From Microvelia longipes (lineage: Eukaryota > Arthropoda > Insecta > Hemiptera > Veliidae), in contig JACMZG010001870.1 in assembly GCA_018340805.1 (NCBI GenBank), positions 16,752,606 to 16,816,605 on the forward strand: a stretch of 64,000 nucleotides of DNA, in the 5' to 3' direction. Positions 1-14,200 of this stretch are shown here, in pieces; position 1 is the first letter of the stretch; the number at the start of each line of letters is the position of its first letter. Made by a program: the position numbers and the translations under genes. The notes beneath the pieces are model-generated. The model made no database searches. It worked only from the letters and a program-made list of their open reading frames with translations, and was not told the origin of the DNA.

Positions 1-27
1 AACAAATAAAAAGCCAGGCTCAAAACT

Positions 28-253
28 TACAATAATAATGCCCGTTTTGGGGCCTTTCAGCCCTTCAGGGTATTCGCCCAGCGGGAACAACCTCGGGTGG
101 GTCACATCTACAATGCTCAAAGTAAAGCTAAAGTTGGTGAAATCTTTTTACATCAAATTATATTCATAAAAACTGAGAGCATAGCCCGGGCTGTGAACCC
201 CGGACCTCCAGTGCCGAAGTCCAGTACTATATGACCATGGCTACGGAGGCAGA
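28..253 (-). mobile_element. tRNA-derived SINE, copy 1
   Basis: Read on the minus strand, the head (about 253 to 180) resembles a tRNA-Ser-type promoter: an A-box-like GCCTCCGTAGCC region and a B box GGGGTTCACAGCCC, followed by GGGCTATGCTCTCAG. The body and 3' end (CCCGAGGTTGTTCCCGC, then GGGCATTATTATTG) match the copy at 27,419-27,655 in order and spacing. It ends in an ATT-rich tail. It is non-coding, and it lies about 1.3 kb past the NCAPD3 stop codon. Confidence 0.75.
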
Positions 254-1564
254 TATAACTTACAATATTCACAAATAAATATTATTCTCTATTTACATAA
301 ATTGCTAATTATTTTACAATTAATATTGATTTGTAGATACTTCCTGCAGTAGCCCTAAGCTGCAGAAGAGAAGAGGGTCTTCTTAAACTTTCTGTTGAAG
401 GTGAAGTTACACAGTGAAAATTGCTATTTCTTTACTATTTTTATATAATATTAAAGGTAGCAGAAACTCCATGTATTCTATTGTATATTTCTCGAGATAA
501 CTAAATAAGTTATAGACATGACCTTTCACTTTTTTTTATAAACTTCTTGCAAAATTATCACTGCAGACTGGTGGATACATTTTCATTCTATCATCTCAGA
601 AGTTATATTTTGTGTAATTATTTTTTATTATTTATTTTAATCCACAGAATATTTTTCATATAAATTATAATTTTGGTAAACTTTTTATTATTAAGTTAGT
701 ACAGCTACATAGAATCATACATTTTGTTTGTAATAAACATTTCTAGATTTAAATGCAAACAATATCATATTGAAGAAGTTATCAGAACAAAGACAAAGTT
801 TTTTAAATGCATACCACTGTATAAGGTAACAAAAGAACAAGGTCTAAAAAAAGTTATTAGCTTTGACACACATAATTTTATGTAAACATATCATGATTTT
901 CAACTAATTTACAGATCTTCACTAAATTTGGTAATACAGTGGCAGTATGCTACTTATAAAACTACTAATATGACCAACTGTTACAAGACAACAATCATGG
1001 TAGTCGTGACAACAACCACAGGAAGGCATAGGGGCCAGTGCTGATAAGCATCCCCCAGTACTACCAGTGCATAGCGGCCAAGTTGCCATAGGCAGACAAG
1101 AGGCCAAAGGCCTATTGTTAAAAATGTGTCCATTTTTATGGAATACATAAAATTAAAAGAAGATTAATGCATAAACTAAATTTACACCATACTTTTAATT
1201 TAAATTATTCCAATAATTTTTAAACAAAAATAATAAGAGACCAATAAAAGAACAAACATAATTAACAATTATTTATAATTTCTATTTAAACTAACATTAA
1301 AATTATATAAAATTTTATTGCTTAAATACAAATGCTTCCTTAAATTTCTTCAATTAATTTTACGAAAAATAAATTCACATAATGTCCAGGTGATTTTGTT
1401 TTTGTACTATTACCATAATCAACATTAAGTAAGTATGAACACTTGGATAAACTGGAGTTTAAAACATTTTTTAATACCAATTTTAGTTTTCACTGATTTT
1501 TCATACACAATAATACTACTTTGTTTGTTGAATACAGGTCTAAAAATAATTAATTGATGTGATA
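254..1564. other. AT-rich 3' flank of NCAPD3
   Basis: No coding exon or recognisable element is seen between the SINE and the NCAPD3 stop. The part next to 1,565 should hold the NCAPD3 3' UTR, which reads leftwards on the minus strand. Confidence 0.5.
1314..1319 (-). terminator. Candidate polyadenylation signal for NCAPD3
   Basis: AATAAA on the minus strand about 245 nt beyond the NCAPD3 stop codon. In DNA this AT-rich the hexamer is common, so the position is the main support. Confidence 0.4.
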
Positions 1565-1891
1565 TTATCTTTTCCTTCTCCTTCTACTAGAGCTCGATGC
1601 TGTTGAAGCAGTAGTAATATCACTTCTATCACTCATGACACTACTACTCCGTTCACTGCGAGAACTCTTGCGTCTATTAGCAGTCAGAATATCTCTTTCT
1701 TTCTTCTCGTCTTGAGTGGCATTACCATTAAGTTGGGGGGATTCATTGCCACTAGCAGAACTTCTTGGAGAGTTGTTATTCCTAGGTGATCGACTTGTTC
1801 TAGGAGACATATGGCCTCGTAATGGTGTGGATTGGATATCTTTCATTAACTCTTTGACAACTCCATTTTCCAATGACTGTGCCTCACCATC
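1565..1891 (-). CDS. NCAPD3: NCAPD3 exon 14 (residues 1280-1387, stop)
   Basis: Acceptor ATTTTGTAG, phase 0, stop TAA at 1,567-1,565. It is a low-complexity Ser/Arg-rich tail with TPLRG, MSPR, RSPR, NSPR and ESPQ sites and a basic end SSSSRRRRKR. Human D3 also ends in a disordered SP/TP-rich basic tail that is a mitotic phosphorylation target. The link across the 9-kb intron rests on phase, strand and this tail character, so it is less certain than the other joins. Confidence 0.8.
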   Translation of the reverse strand, partial: DGEAQSLENGVVKELMKDIQSTPLRGHMSPRTSRSPRNNNSPRSSASGNESPQLNGNATQDEKKERDILTANRRKSSRSERSSSVMSDRSDITTASTASSSSRRRRKR

Positions 1892-2837
1892 CTACAAAAT
1901 ATCAAAATAGAAATATAGCTAACAAAGAAAGTTTATGTAACTCAAAATAGTCTGTAAGGATTATTTACTTTTTCTTTTTTTTTAAAGAAATATGACCTAA
2001 TGGCATGTCATCAAGGCAACAATTAGTCATCATTTTCCTTTCATAGCAAATCAAGACCTGCAAGATAAGACCAAAATTAAATTTGGCAGGGATCTAAGGA
2101 CTTTTTTTATTTTGTCTTTATCAAGCTCTACCTTAATAATTATTGATGTAAGAAAAGTTATTTACACAGCAAAGGAGGAAAAAGTTTATAGCTCAAGTCC
2201 AAGTTTTCACATAAGGCGAAGCCCCAGGGGAAAACTTCATTATCACCCGAGGCCGTAAGGCCGAGGGAGATAACTAAAATTGACTCCGGAGGGCTGAAAT
2301 TATTCTATCCCTGTTGTGTATTAAATTTACCTACGACTAAGATAATAAGTGAAAAATAATACTTATTATTTTTTTAAATTTGTCGATGATGATGGGAATG
2401 AGAAGTTACAATTTTAAGGGTAGTTAATAACGATTGTAGGTAGGGGGTTTTCATTTCTTTGTACACATTCTCTTTATCATTCCCTACATTATTTAGAATT
2501 TGTTCTGTGACTTTGATTTTATTTGGCATAGATGACTCTATATAACCATAATTTAGGATCAGGAAGATTTGATGTTAGAATTATTATGTTCTTAGGAATG
2601 TAAATATGCATTTTACGTCCCTAGGGATGTAAAACACGTTTACGGGGCCAGGTATCTATATATGAAAACCTGATTTAGAACTCAAGTCGTAGGTAAAACA
2701 TATAAAGCAACAAGAATGCAGAGCATATTTTTCTCTCAAAATATAAGCATTATGGACCTCAAAATTTCCTATACATCAGTAGATATACATAATGTTGTGT
2801 AGTCTTAAGCAAAGTAATAAACTACCTTAAGGAATAT

Positions 2838-2917
<80 letters not shown>

Positions 2918-5900
2918 CAAAAAGGCAGCCATAGATGAAATTTAAGGCCTCTGAATTCAAAACATTTTTTGCTTATGCAATGCGTCCATCTCTTTTTAGG
3001 AGGTAGGGAAGCTAAATCAGATGAATATATTTACATCTTCATTACTTAAAGAAGAAACATGTTCTTCTGTATGGGAGTTGGATTAAGTGTTCTGAGAAAA
3101 TACAAACAACGTTATAAGTGTTATTTTCTCAAGAAAATTTGCAAAAAGATGAGGTTGAGTGATTTTCTTTAACAAATTAAGAAACATAATAACAAGATGA
3201 ATAAATAAAGAAATATTTATCAGTAAAAAAGTTAACAGCAAAATAATACATAAGAAGAAAAAAAGAGAAAAGAAAAATATTAATGCAATAGGTTCCACTC
3301 CAAATCAACTTTTTAAGCATATTTTCATTTTTTGATAAAAAATACTTGGAAACATTTTATTAAGCACAAGTTGAAAATTCTACTGTTAACTTTCATATTG
3401 AGTGTTTCAATTGCATAGTAAGTAAGTACAAAACTATCAGAAAACTGATATTAAAATTAATAATAATTACAACTTAAATAAAGATTAAGTGAATTCAAAC
3501 TTTTATTCTACAGTAAAAAAAATTATCAAATCGATGCATTTAATAAAGTAATAATGAATATCACTTTAGTTGAGTTCAAATTATTTGATTGGACATTCCA
3601 ATATTTCATTAAAATAATTGGACTAATCCTGAATAAAAATAATTTTATATTTAGCATCAACCAAGAAAAAAGTTTTTAAAAAAATCAGGTACTGTGTTTT
3701 TCTTTAACACAACGGATTCGCTATGCTCTTCCTCACTACTATAGACTTACTTTGCTTGTCCTCAGGTAGTGAATACATTCATTTTATTTCCAGTGGTCAC
3801 CCATTCAGGTACTGACCTTGCTCAATACTACTTAACTGTTATGATCCAACAATTGGAACCAAGCTTGAATACTTATTTATTACATAAAAGGATATACTTG
3901 TAACATTTGTAATTGTATTATTTTACTATTTTTTACAATATTTTAAAATTTAAAATATTTTTAATTTAAAAATTCTGCCACGGTGGTCCACATGTGGACG
4001 AATCTACTTTGGAATGCGTGTTTCCAAAGAAAGCCCCTTTGTTTCCGTGCTTAACAAGGCAAAGCTCAAGGTTGCGGTTGTTGCTTCAAGCTTAAGGTTG
4101 CGGTTTATGCTTTATAACATGAGCAGTAAATCAATTATCAAGCACTACTTGTAATTAGTTTTTTCAACAGAAATGCGCATAATTATCCTATTGGTTATAC
4201 AAAACTATGCCAAAAGGAAATTTGCTAAAAACACATGCAAGTCATTCGAAAAAAAAAATGAACTAATGCTGATAATGAGATGAAACTTCACACATATAAT
4301 GGTCGTATATATATATGTTTACAAGTGTGCTTATCGACGGAATGATTTGTTGACGCAACAACCCGGTTCGTTTTGTCAACAAATCTGTACATTTATACAC
4401 TACGATGATAACAGACACACACACATGCAGACACACAACTTTGCGAAAACCACTCAGGAGGCCTTAAAAATGCCTGGTAATTCCGGTGACATCCTGATTT
4501 CGGATTTTTTTGCAAAACACAATACTTTTCCTATACACCTACGGTATAAATGAGGAAAAGTAAAAACTGTTGTTACGTACATCATAGATTTTAATTGAAT
4601 TTTAAGTGAAATTCGCCTAACACCAAAAATTGTATTAAAAAGCAGTGAGGAAAAATTAAGAAAATGATAGTGATGACATGAAGGTTATAAAAAATAAAAA
4701 TTCACTAAAAGTAAAAGAAGAAATATTTCCTAATACAATTAATAAGTTCTTGTAAAAACCACCACCTCATAATTTTCAACTCAAACCAAATCACTAAACA
4801 CACAACTATTAACAAACAATAAAAAACTTGGATTCTTCCTAGATAGTGACATTAGTGTTTTTAATATTTCGTTTTCATCACAGTTAGTACTCACTTATTT
4901 ATTACCGTTTGTTACACGTCCAAAAGGTGTTTTTACAATGATCAAAACATGAGCAGATTCTCCTCAAAGAACTTTTTGAGGGATTTAAAAAGGGAGGAAT
5001 CTTCCGGCCTCCCCTCCCCTGGTGTTCTTATGGTTTGTAAAACAAATAAAAAGAATAGCTTTTAAGAGACTGAATTTGAAAAAATGAAAAAAAAACTACA
5101 AGATTCTTAAAGAAAAATAATTCAACATAAACCTATAAGCTAAAAGCCCATAGTACAATACGAATGAATATAAAACTATACAATAAAATAATGAGCCTTT
5201 TATTAAATTATTGTAACATTCAGTCCCTTAAGTGCTATTCTTTCTATTTAATAATATAACAAAAACCTACTCCAATCAGGGTAATAGTGTACAACTTATA
5301 ATACAAATATAACAGCTAATTTTAGAAGCTATTTTACCATTTCTAATAATGAAAACCAGTAGGATTAGAAGCAGGATTGGAAATCCTTAGTTCTTCACAT
5401 CTTCATGGTTTTATATCTATTCTATATCACTCTCTGAATATCACAGATAAGATTACAACTATTTAAGTCTCTATTTGGTTGGGGACAATGCGGACACCCC
5501 ACCAGCATATCAAAATTCTAGCTCTTCGGAAACTAGATGTCAACTGTTCCATTGATTATTTTTATTTGAAAATCTGAACCTGAAACATGGTTAGTTCAGG
5601 TTATTAATTACAAGAATTTATTATCCATTGATGAAGGATTTAATAAAGGGAATAATAACCCTTATGGACCAATATTTTCATTCATCAGAGTACAGATATT
5701 GAAGATCAAAATAAAACTCTAATAAGTATTGTTAAACTTTTTATATTTTCATGCCCACTTGACAAAATCTATCAAATATATATTTATTGTTCACAATTTT
5801 CTTTGTTTACAAATTTATACATTTGTATTTTGTAGATTTTTATCAACGAGCTTTTAAAGGGGGAGGGGGGTTCGTAATGATAAGAATGACACTTACAGAT

Positions 5901-8207
5901 TTACTTGAAGAACAAAACTCTGATTCCTAGAAGAAATTTATAAAGTATGACGTGGAACGTATCTATTAAAAATATACAAGAAGGAGAAGTTTGATCATAC
6001 CATAAACATAAAAGGGTCAACCAACCAAAACAGGATAATGTAAAGCCTCAGCCAAAACAGAACATCAACAATAAAGACAGACTAAAGACTGCTCTCATCA
6101 TTGTCTGCTCTTCTGTTTTGTCTAGGTGTACATTGGTCTGCCTTAATGGTTCACTTTTGGTGAAACTTTAATTCTTTCATTCATACTTTTCTCTGTTAAA
6201 TAAGATAATTTTAAGCTGATTTTTAACAAAAGTTTTAATTATAAATAAGGCACTAGTCAATTTTAAACAAATAGAGGTTTAACTAAGACTCTGTTAAACT
6301 GAACTGAGAAACACTGAATGCTAACTTGTGTGTGTGAACATAGCTTTGGAATTAACTAATGTATGTGAAAATAGCTTAACTTAAGGCATGACAAATGCCA
6401 ATTTGCATCAATTCAATTAAAAATAATTATAAATAGCTTTAAGATGGATGTATTTTTTTTAACAAACAAATTTTATTTTTTAAATTTCTTTAACCTAAAA
6501 AAGAACTTTTATTAATAGCAAATTAATAAAATATAAATGGTTCATATGTAATTATAAACATATGTAGTTAATAATGGCACCATATTACGTGTTTTTCTAA
6601 TATTTTTTTTCTCTAGGATAAATTATAAACTGAGAGAGAATTTAAAAATTGGATTGAGTAATTTGACCATCAAGAGTTTCCCATAATTAATCAAGAGTTC
6701 ACTAAATAATTAAACATTATTTCAAAACGTTAGTTTTGTTCTTAAAAATCATTAAAGATTCTTGGATTCTAATTTTAATTAGAATTTATTTTAGACATAA
6801 TCTATTTTCTGCTGGTGGGGTGAAAATATAAAATGTAAAGTAAATAAGTGTTTTAATACTTGGTGTAACATCATAATCAAGGCAGACCTATATAGAAACC
6901 ACTTATATAACAATATAAAACATTTTGAACCATCAACCAGTCAGATGATATGCTTGATATATAACAAGAAAATATTCCCCGCTAAAAAGTCTAGATGTTA
7001 TAATAGTATATATCCAGGAGTTGACTCTAGTTGTATTTACAACACACTTATCACCACTATTAAGGTAATAACGGATTGCGTGTGGATTTTGAGTATGAAG
7101 TAGGAATTTCTAAATCAGTGTCAAGAAGTTGAGTAATCAATACACAATTGAAGAATACAGAGGTATTGTTTGTTATATATACATCAAGGGAATAAAATTA
7201 GGGATTTCTCGGCTAGTATGCAATTTGTTTCCAAAGGCAATGCTGAAAGAACCAAGAGATATAACATCTTGAGAATGAGTGTGAATGGAGTTCATTATAA
7301 ATAATTAAATGAAAAGTCTCTCTACAAAATAAAATTTTAAGCGGGAACATAAGTTGAGGACTAATAGTAAGTTCTATCAGCATCTTCTCTTAGAAGATGC
7401 TGGTGGAGGCAACCAAACTTAAAAGAAAGATAATAAAAAGTCGATTTCAACGAGTAGGACAACTCCATTACTTCCGTTTCTTAACACTTTCTTTGCATCT
7501 CGCCGGCACTGATGATGGACTGTCAAGTCTGAAAGCTGGCTTTGTCATTATACTTAAACATTAGTGGAGAGACTTGTTATTTTATTTTTCCTTAAATAAA
7601 AAGAAGTCAACAAAGGGTTGGCTAGCTAAACATCAACGAGAAAGTAGAGTCATCCCCTTTACTGCTAGCCATGTTACTTGAACTGCCGCCACCTTCTGCT
7701 AGTCTGAATCTAATATCTAAAGCAAAATCATAGACTCACTCGTCTTCCTTTTATTTCTTCAACGGTATATATTTTATTTTTTACTTTTTTTAACTATGTG
7801 TATCTCATTGTCCCTGATTCTTTTAATCTCATTTTAGCCCATCAGTTACCATATTTTATTTTGTTACCTTATTATTTTACTTTTTTTTATTTTTTTATAT
7901 CTTTTATTTAGTCTGTTGTCTTTTTTTCGCACTGATGATGGCCTCTAGCTAAGTTGAAAGCGATTTGCCAAAAAAGTTTTTATTTTGTGGAGAGGCTTTC
8001 ATTTAATTATTCAAGAGATATAAATTCTGAGGCATGGCAGAGGGAATTATTAATTTTATTATTAGGTGACACCAAAGTAAATGATAGCTATTGTGATGCT
8101 AAAAAGGCAATTTACTTTTATGGTGCAAACAAAATTTTATTCAAAAGGAAGCATGTGCAGCTGGAAAACACAAACAAACACACACACACACACACATATA
8201 TACATAC

Positions 8208-8295
<88 letters not shown>

Positions 8296-11200
8296 TTATT
8301 GAATTAGGATCCTAAGTGGAATTGATCCCACCTCATTTCATGTAACCTACCTTATGAGTGTCATTTTCTAATAAAAATTCGCTAAAAAAGATAGTCAAAA
8401 TATTTGTTTTGTTTGCTGGGTCCTAAATTTTATAAGGAGGTTTGGTAAAAGTAGTTATAAGGCTCAAGGATCAATGAGCTAGCCATAATGACCAACTGTT
8501 ATAACATTTAATCCCTTATCACCACATTGTTTAATTATTAAAGGATACAGAAGATGAATTTAGTCCTCTCTACAAAAAATATAAATTATGTACAAATAAA
8601 CAAAATCACCTCAAAATAACATAAACATGCAAAAAACCACACAGCACATCTATGTGAAATAAATAACAAAAATACTCTTCCCACATGAAAATCATAAAAT
8701 AAAAGAAGTGCAAGTAATACTGTCATACTTACTAAAAGGTCTATAAAAAAAGAAAAGTCTAAACTGTCTAGGTAATAAAAAACTGTTTTATTATAAGAAA
8801 ATGGTCAACATATTAAGTTATGGTCATGTTTGTATGAATCACCTTAAAATCATAGACTATAGACAAGAGTTCCATGATATGTACTAATAATATTTACCAA
8901 CATACAGGTGCTAGTTTGTTATATCGAAGTTAGAGCTAAAAACTGACAAACAGGATTGGTTTTATATTATTCAAATCAGAACTGTAACTGAACTGGTAAT
9001 TCATCTAATTATTTTTTTATTTCACGATTTCTTTTTACAAATCAACACAAGCAATGAGGATAGTAATTGACAAGTAGGCCACATTGTTGCACCCTTTTTG
9101 CTAACTACCTTAGATAAAAGATACTGTTCTACTTTAGTCCCAGTGCAGATATTTTAGTGTCTGATCCACAGAAGAGCCCGTGACTATACTATAGGTTTCA
9201 ATATCTTCAACTATAAAACAACAAACTATAAGTCTGAAGCAGTATGAATAACGGTTCTAGGTTATGTTATAGAAATTTCACAGAGGGAGTTTTAGTTGGT
9301 ATTAGGCAGACTTGAGCTCTGATGACAGACCACTGTCTTCATATGTAAATCTTTTTGATAAAACTGCTCCCATGGAACAAATTTCACCAAAAAATTATAT
9401 ATTCTACAATGTTTTTTAACAGGAACAATATATTTCAATCCATTTGGAGCATCTTCAGAAAAGATATAAAAATACTAAAAAGCTAGCATTACATTAACAA
9501 TAAATAAAAAAACTAGGAACAAATTAATAGAATTAAACTTTAAAAGCCTTGTAGAATTAAAGTCCTAATGTTATCAGGGTTGCCAATAAAGTTAAGTAAA
9601 AAAACATAAATCCTAATAGACGCATGCACAGTAATTTCAATTTTTGCTATTTTTTTATTTTTGAGCCAGCTATCAGCTGATCATGCATGTCTGAATATTT
9701 TAACTCAGGTTAGTATAGGAGTTTCCCTACTTGGTTAATATATTACTTTAGTTGTAACCTTCTAGTTTGTTTTTATTTATTTTTTGACAAAGTTGAAATT
9801 GTTAACTTATTTCTGTGATATATAATTTAATTCTAGTCTTTTTATGTTGTGTGTGATGATTCCTTTGTTTTAAAGCTTTAGATTTGTTGTTAATGTAGTG
9901 TTTAAGTTTATTTTTGGATCGCCTGAAGATGCCCACAGTGTTGGGTGAAATGATCATTGCTTATTTGTAGATAAGTTAAAAAATATTATACAGAATAACT
10001 AATTGTTTTAATTATTTAAAACGACTTTTCTTACACAAGGTATTACATTTTTTAACATAGCACCTAAAAGCCTTCAGAGTACCATTATTGATATGCACTG
10101 TAGAACCCCTGCTCTAAATAAAACAATATAACAAAAAAAAGACTGGAAGTGAATAGGTTTGATTTCCTACTACTTGATGTATTTGCTCATAAAGCCTATG
10201 CCAGGTAATTTTGATCAACAAATAAAATATTAACAGTCATGTAAATTTACTCAATATCTCTGTCTATAGGGATATTATTACTAGAGATCCTATTAGTTGA
10301 ATTTTGAAACATCGAAAAAATAACCTTCGCTAAAAATTTAATCAAATAATTATTACAAAATTACACTAACTTGTATAGAAGATATAGAAGAACATTAATA
10401 ATACTAATCAAAACAATGTTAAAATTAAACATATATAAAAATTAAACAATTTTTATTATGGAATTTTTAGAAGAAACTTGTAATTTTATTATAAAAAATA
10501 AAGGATATTTTATTTAAAAAAAAAAAAAAAAAAAAAAAAATGTGCGAAGGCCAAAAACAATTGATTTATTATAACCTTAACTCACTCTTAAAGGAGGTTT
10601 CAATGAGGTTACACAGAGCCCCAAAAGGATGTTTAAGGCCTTTCAATGTATTGAGATAGGTAGCCTATCTCAATACATTGAAAGGCTCTCTCTTGCATAT
10701 ATCTCTATGTCTCTGTCTTAATTACACATTTATTTAATAGCAGTCAATGTTACAGTATTAAGTGCGCTTATGAATAAAAATAAATAAAATATACAACTCT
10801 TTATTATTATTTTTTTTAGGATTTGTACACTACAACCATGATGAAACTGTAAGAAATTGAGTTAAAAAACTAACCTCCACATTATCAGCTGAAATAGCTG
10901 TAGAAGCGTGTAACATAACTCTGCATGATATCTGCTTGGCGAAGTGCTCAATTCGCTCCATGTCTGGGTCTCTGGGGGAGTCCTGCACGTTGGGACCAAC
11001 TTCTTCTTCTTCCCTTCTGATGTCATGAAGGACCTCAGCAGCAAGTTCCGGATCAGAAGCAAGGATATCTTCAACCTATTCAAAGTTTAATACATAATGA
11101 CAACAAGTTAAGAAGGAATGAAAGTAGAAATGATTAATTAATAGAATTAAAAAAAACAGGTTGTTGAAATGGTTAAGACACTTGGATTACATCTCGAGGA

Positions 11201-14200
11201 AGTTATGTTTAAGTAATACACATGATTATAATCAGTTGACAGAATGGGGATAAAATGCGAGGGAGCCAATGAGGTTAGTCCTGGATGTTACAGGCACAAT
11301 TTCACATTAAGCCAACCTCATTGGTTCCTCAAAATTATATTTCATGGTGTCAACTGATAATAACTGTGTGAAATATTATAGAAGCTATGGTAGAGAACCT
11401 AGTGACATTATCTCTAGTAGCAAGATCTTAATTTTATGCCATCCAGCCAAACCATGATGTACTTGCTTAAGTCACAGATTATTCATTTAACCTTTGTAAA
11501 TGAAAGTAATATTAATTCTGATCATATTTGTTTGAGACCCAGGTGAGGAGCTTACCTGAACAATGGGTTCTCTAAAAAGCTGGTGGGTAAATAGATAAGT
11601 TGAAGATTGTATTTTAAATGAATATGTAGGGTAGGTAGGATCTTTAAAGCTACATTAAGAGAAAAATCCAAAACATTGGGGTTGAACATAGAATGCATAT
11701 TGTAAAAATTATAACTTTGAATTACTACGTATCACAAGAATATAATCATATTAAAATAAAAAAAGGTTATTGTAACAAGTATTAATGTATGCCCTTAAAA
11801 ATAGTTTAAATGTACCCGAGCAGAGGGGATAAACCTCTTTAATGGTAAATAGTACAATGCTAATAAATAAATAGACTTAGATCTGCTCTAATAAGATAGT
11901 GATCTTTACACCAAGCTAATCCTGGTTGATGGGAAGAGATGATCGGTTGTACTTGTGGGAACAGTGGTACTGAAAAAACTAGCATAAATATCTAAACAAA
12001 GATCTAATGGGACACAAGTAAATCAAAATGGAGTGCTAAAAAAGTGGATGTAGCCACTGACCCCATACAGTGTACTTACAACCAGTTGTTAGTTGATAAA
12101 TTATTAAAACAAAGACTAGTGCCACAATACAAATTAAACACTTCTTATTCGAACACTAGTTTGCTAGTGTTATCGAAGCGAGCCCTTTTTGTATGTTATT
12201 GTTACCCTTTTATATTATATGTATTACTATATGTTATTGGAAGAAAAAAAAAACGCTATCTAGCAAGCTAAGCATGCCATTTTTCATATGTATTATTGTA
12301 ACTACATGCAATCTAGCGAGCGATCTGAGCCTACTATAACTTTGGTTCTCATAAATATAAAGTATCAAACGAGCGAAGCAAGCCCTAGCATTTTTTTTCT
12401 AATATTATAACTAAGTAATCTTGCGAGTGCAGCAAGCTTTTTTCATATACTTTAAACTAAACTTTTTTATATACAAACATCATGATTCTACATTTTTAGA
12501 TCCAGCACTGCTACAAAAGCACAGCTAATTTTTTATACAAACACTAAAACTTTATAGTTTGTTAATGGATTGATAGGTTAACTCTTCACTATAGTATAAG
12601 ATACAGACTTGATTATCATTATCAGTATGATCAGAAGTTCTAACCTTAGTTAAAATAGAGTAATTATTGAAAGGTTTTGTAATCGCGTTGCCATAACAAC
12701 GACTATCAGAGAAACATATAACAAATGTCATAGTCACCTGTTCCTTAGAGAAGTCTTTGAGTATTTCCTTCAGACACTCCATAACATCAATAACTAGAGG
12801 TGATTTCAATGTTATAAGCTTATGTTTCAACCTCTTAAGAATAGGTATGATGTTCTCTGTAAGATCCTTTATAGTAATAGAAGAACAGATCTAAAACAGA
12901 TTAAACGTAACATAAAACAAAAAATTTAATAAAACTGTATATTACACAATTAACTGTACATGATTTTGGTTTTTTAATAGTACGTAATTGTAGTTTTTTG
13001 GTATCTCTAATCAACTTTAGCCTCTGACGAATACTTGGTTCCTGCCGAAAGCTTAGGTCATTGTGTATTTAAATAAATATTTTGGACTGATCTTCAATTT
13101 ATTTCATTCTTAAGTACTTTTTTAAGAAAAAAAGAGTTAAAATTCTATAAATGCAACTAAATAAAGTTTCTGATCTTCTAGTATTCCAATCTTTTTAAAA
13201 TGGAATTTTAAAAATTAAAACCATTCATAAATATTGATAAAAAACAAGTATGTTTTTAAACTAACACAAAAGTTGCATATTAGATAAAACTATATATTAC
13301 ACGATTAACTGTATATGATTTTGGTTTTTCAATAGTTTGTAATTGTAGTTTTTGGTATTTCTAATCAACTTTAGCCTCTGACGAATACTTGGTTCCTTTG
13401 CCGAAAGCTTAGGTCATTGTGTATTTAAATAAATATTTTGGACTGATCTTCTATTTATTTCATTCTTAAGTACTTTTTTAAGAAAAAACGAGTTAAAATT
13501 CTATAAATGCAACTAAATAAAGTTTCCGATCTTCTAGTATTCCAATCTTTTAAAAATGAAATTTTAAAAATTAATATTATTCATAAATAATGATAAAAAA
13601 CAAGTATGTTTTTAAACTAACACAAAAGTTGCATATTAAAACACATAAAATATGTAAAACTAAAATTTAAATATACAATAACAAAATACTACAGATGAAA
13701 AAAACGAGTAGGTATGCGGCAGGATGAAGCATATCAATCATATCCTTAATTTCGTAGCGTGTTTTGTTTGACTGAAGATTTCCACCACACCATTAGAATT
13801 CTACCAGTCATCTAGACGAATAACATCATTCGTGTTTAGGTTTTTATTGCTAGTTCTAACAGGTTTTAATTTAAAAAAAGTCCTTTTTCGTTTTGGTTGA
13901 AGGGACTGATTTATATTATTTTGAATGGTAAAAAACCAGGAATAAAATTATTGCAAAGCTCTTATTTGATCTACTCTTAACACTTAAAAAATAGTGTTAA
14001 GAGTAGATTGGAAAAATGTTGTTCTTGACAGTCCAAAACACTAAAGTAAATAAAACACAGGTATCACAAACACACAATAAAACACAAGTAAATAAAATTT
14101 TCTTTGAATCAATATTGAGAACTAAATGTGACAACAAATTTTTTTCTAAGGGGTAAACCCCCTAAATATATAAGAGGAAATTATTTACAATTTGACTGAA

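Larger units (their letters stand above)
1892..10874. other. NCAPD3 intron 13 (repeat-rich, 9 kb)
   Basis: Longest intron of the gene. No coding exon was recognised inside it. It holds an unclassified repeat piece (2,160-2,330), two TA-type microsatellites, an R1 element (3,685-4,565), a Penelope-like remnant with CTGATGA hairpins (7,299-8,011), a related CCTGAAGATG piece (9,921-9,950), a poly-A run at about 10,515-10,541 and a perfect hairpin (10,638-10,686). The rest is featureless AT-rich sequence. Confidence 0.7.

Noticed and set aside
7502..7540. Complete hammerhead ribozyme
   Set aside because: Core strands are present, but stem III and the cleavage-site strand are absent and the outer strands pair with each other. 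Kept only as a finding.
8081..8307. ORFs of 73 and 117 codons
   Set aside because: More than a third of each is microsatellite translated as Ile-Tyr or Thr-His repeats.
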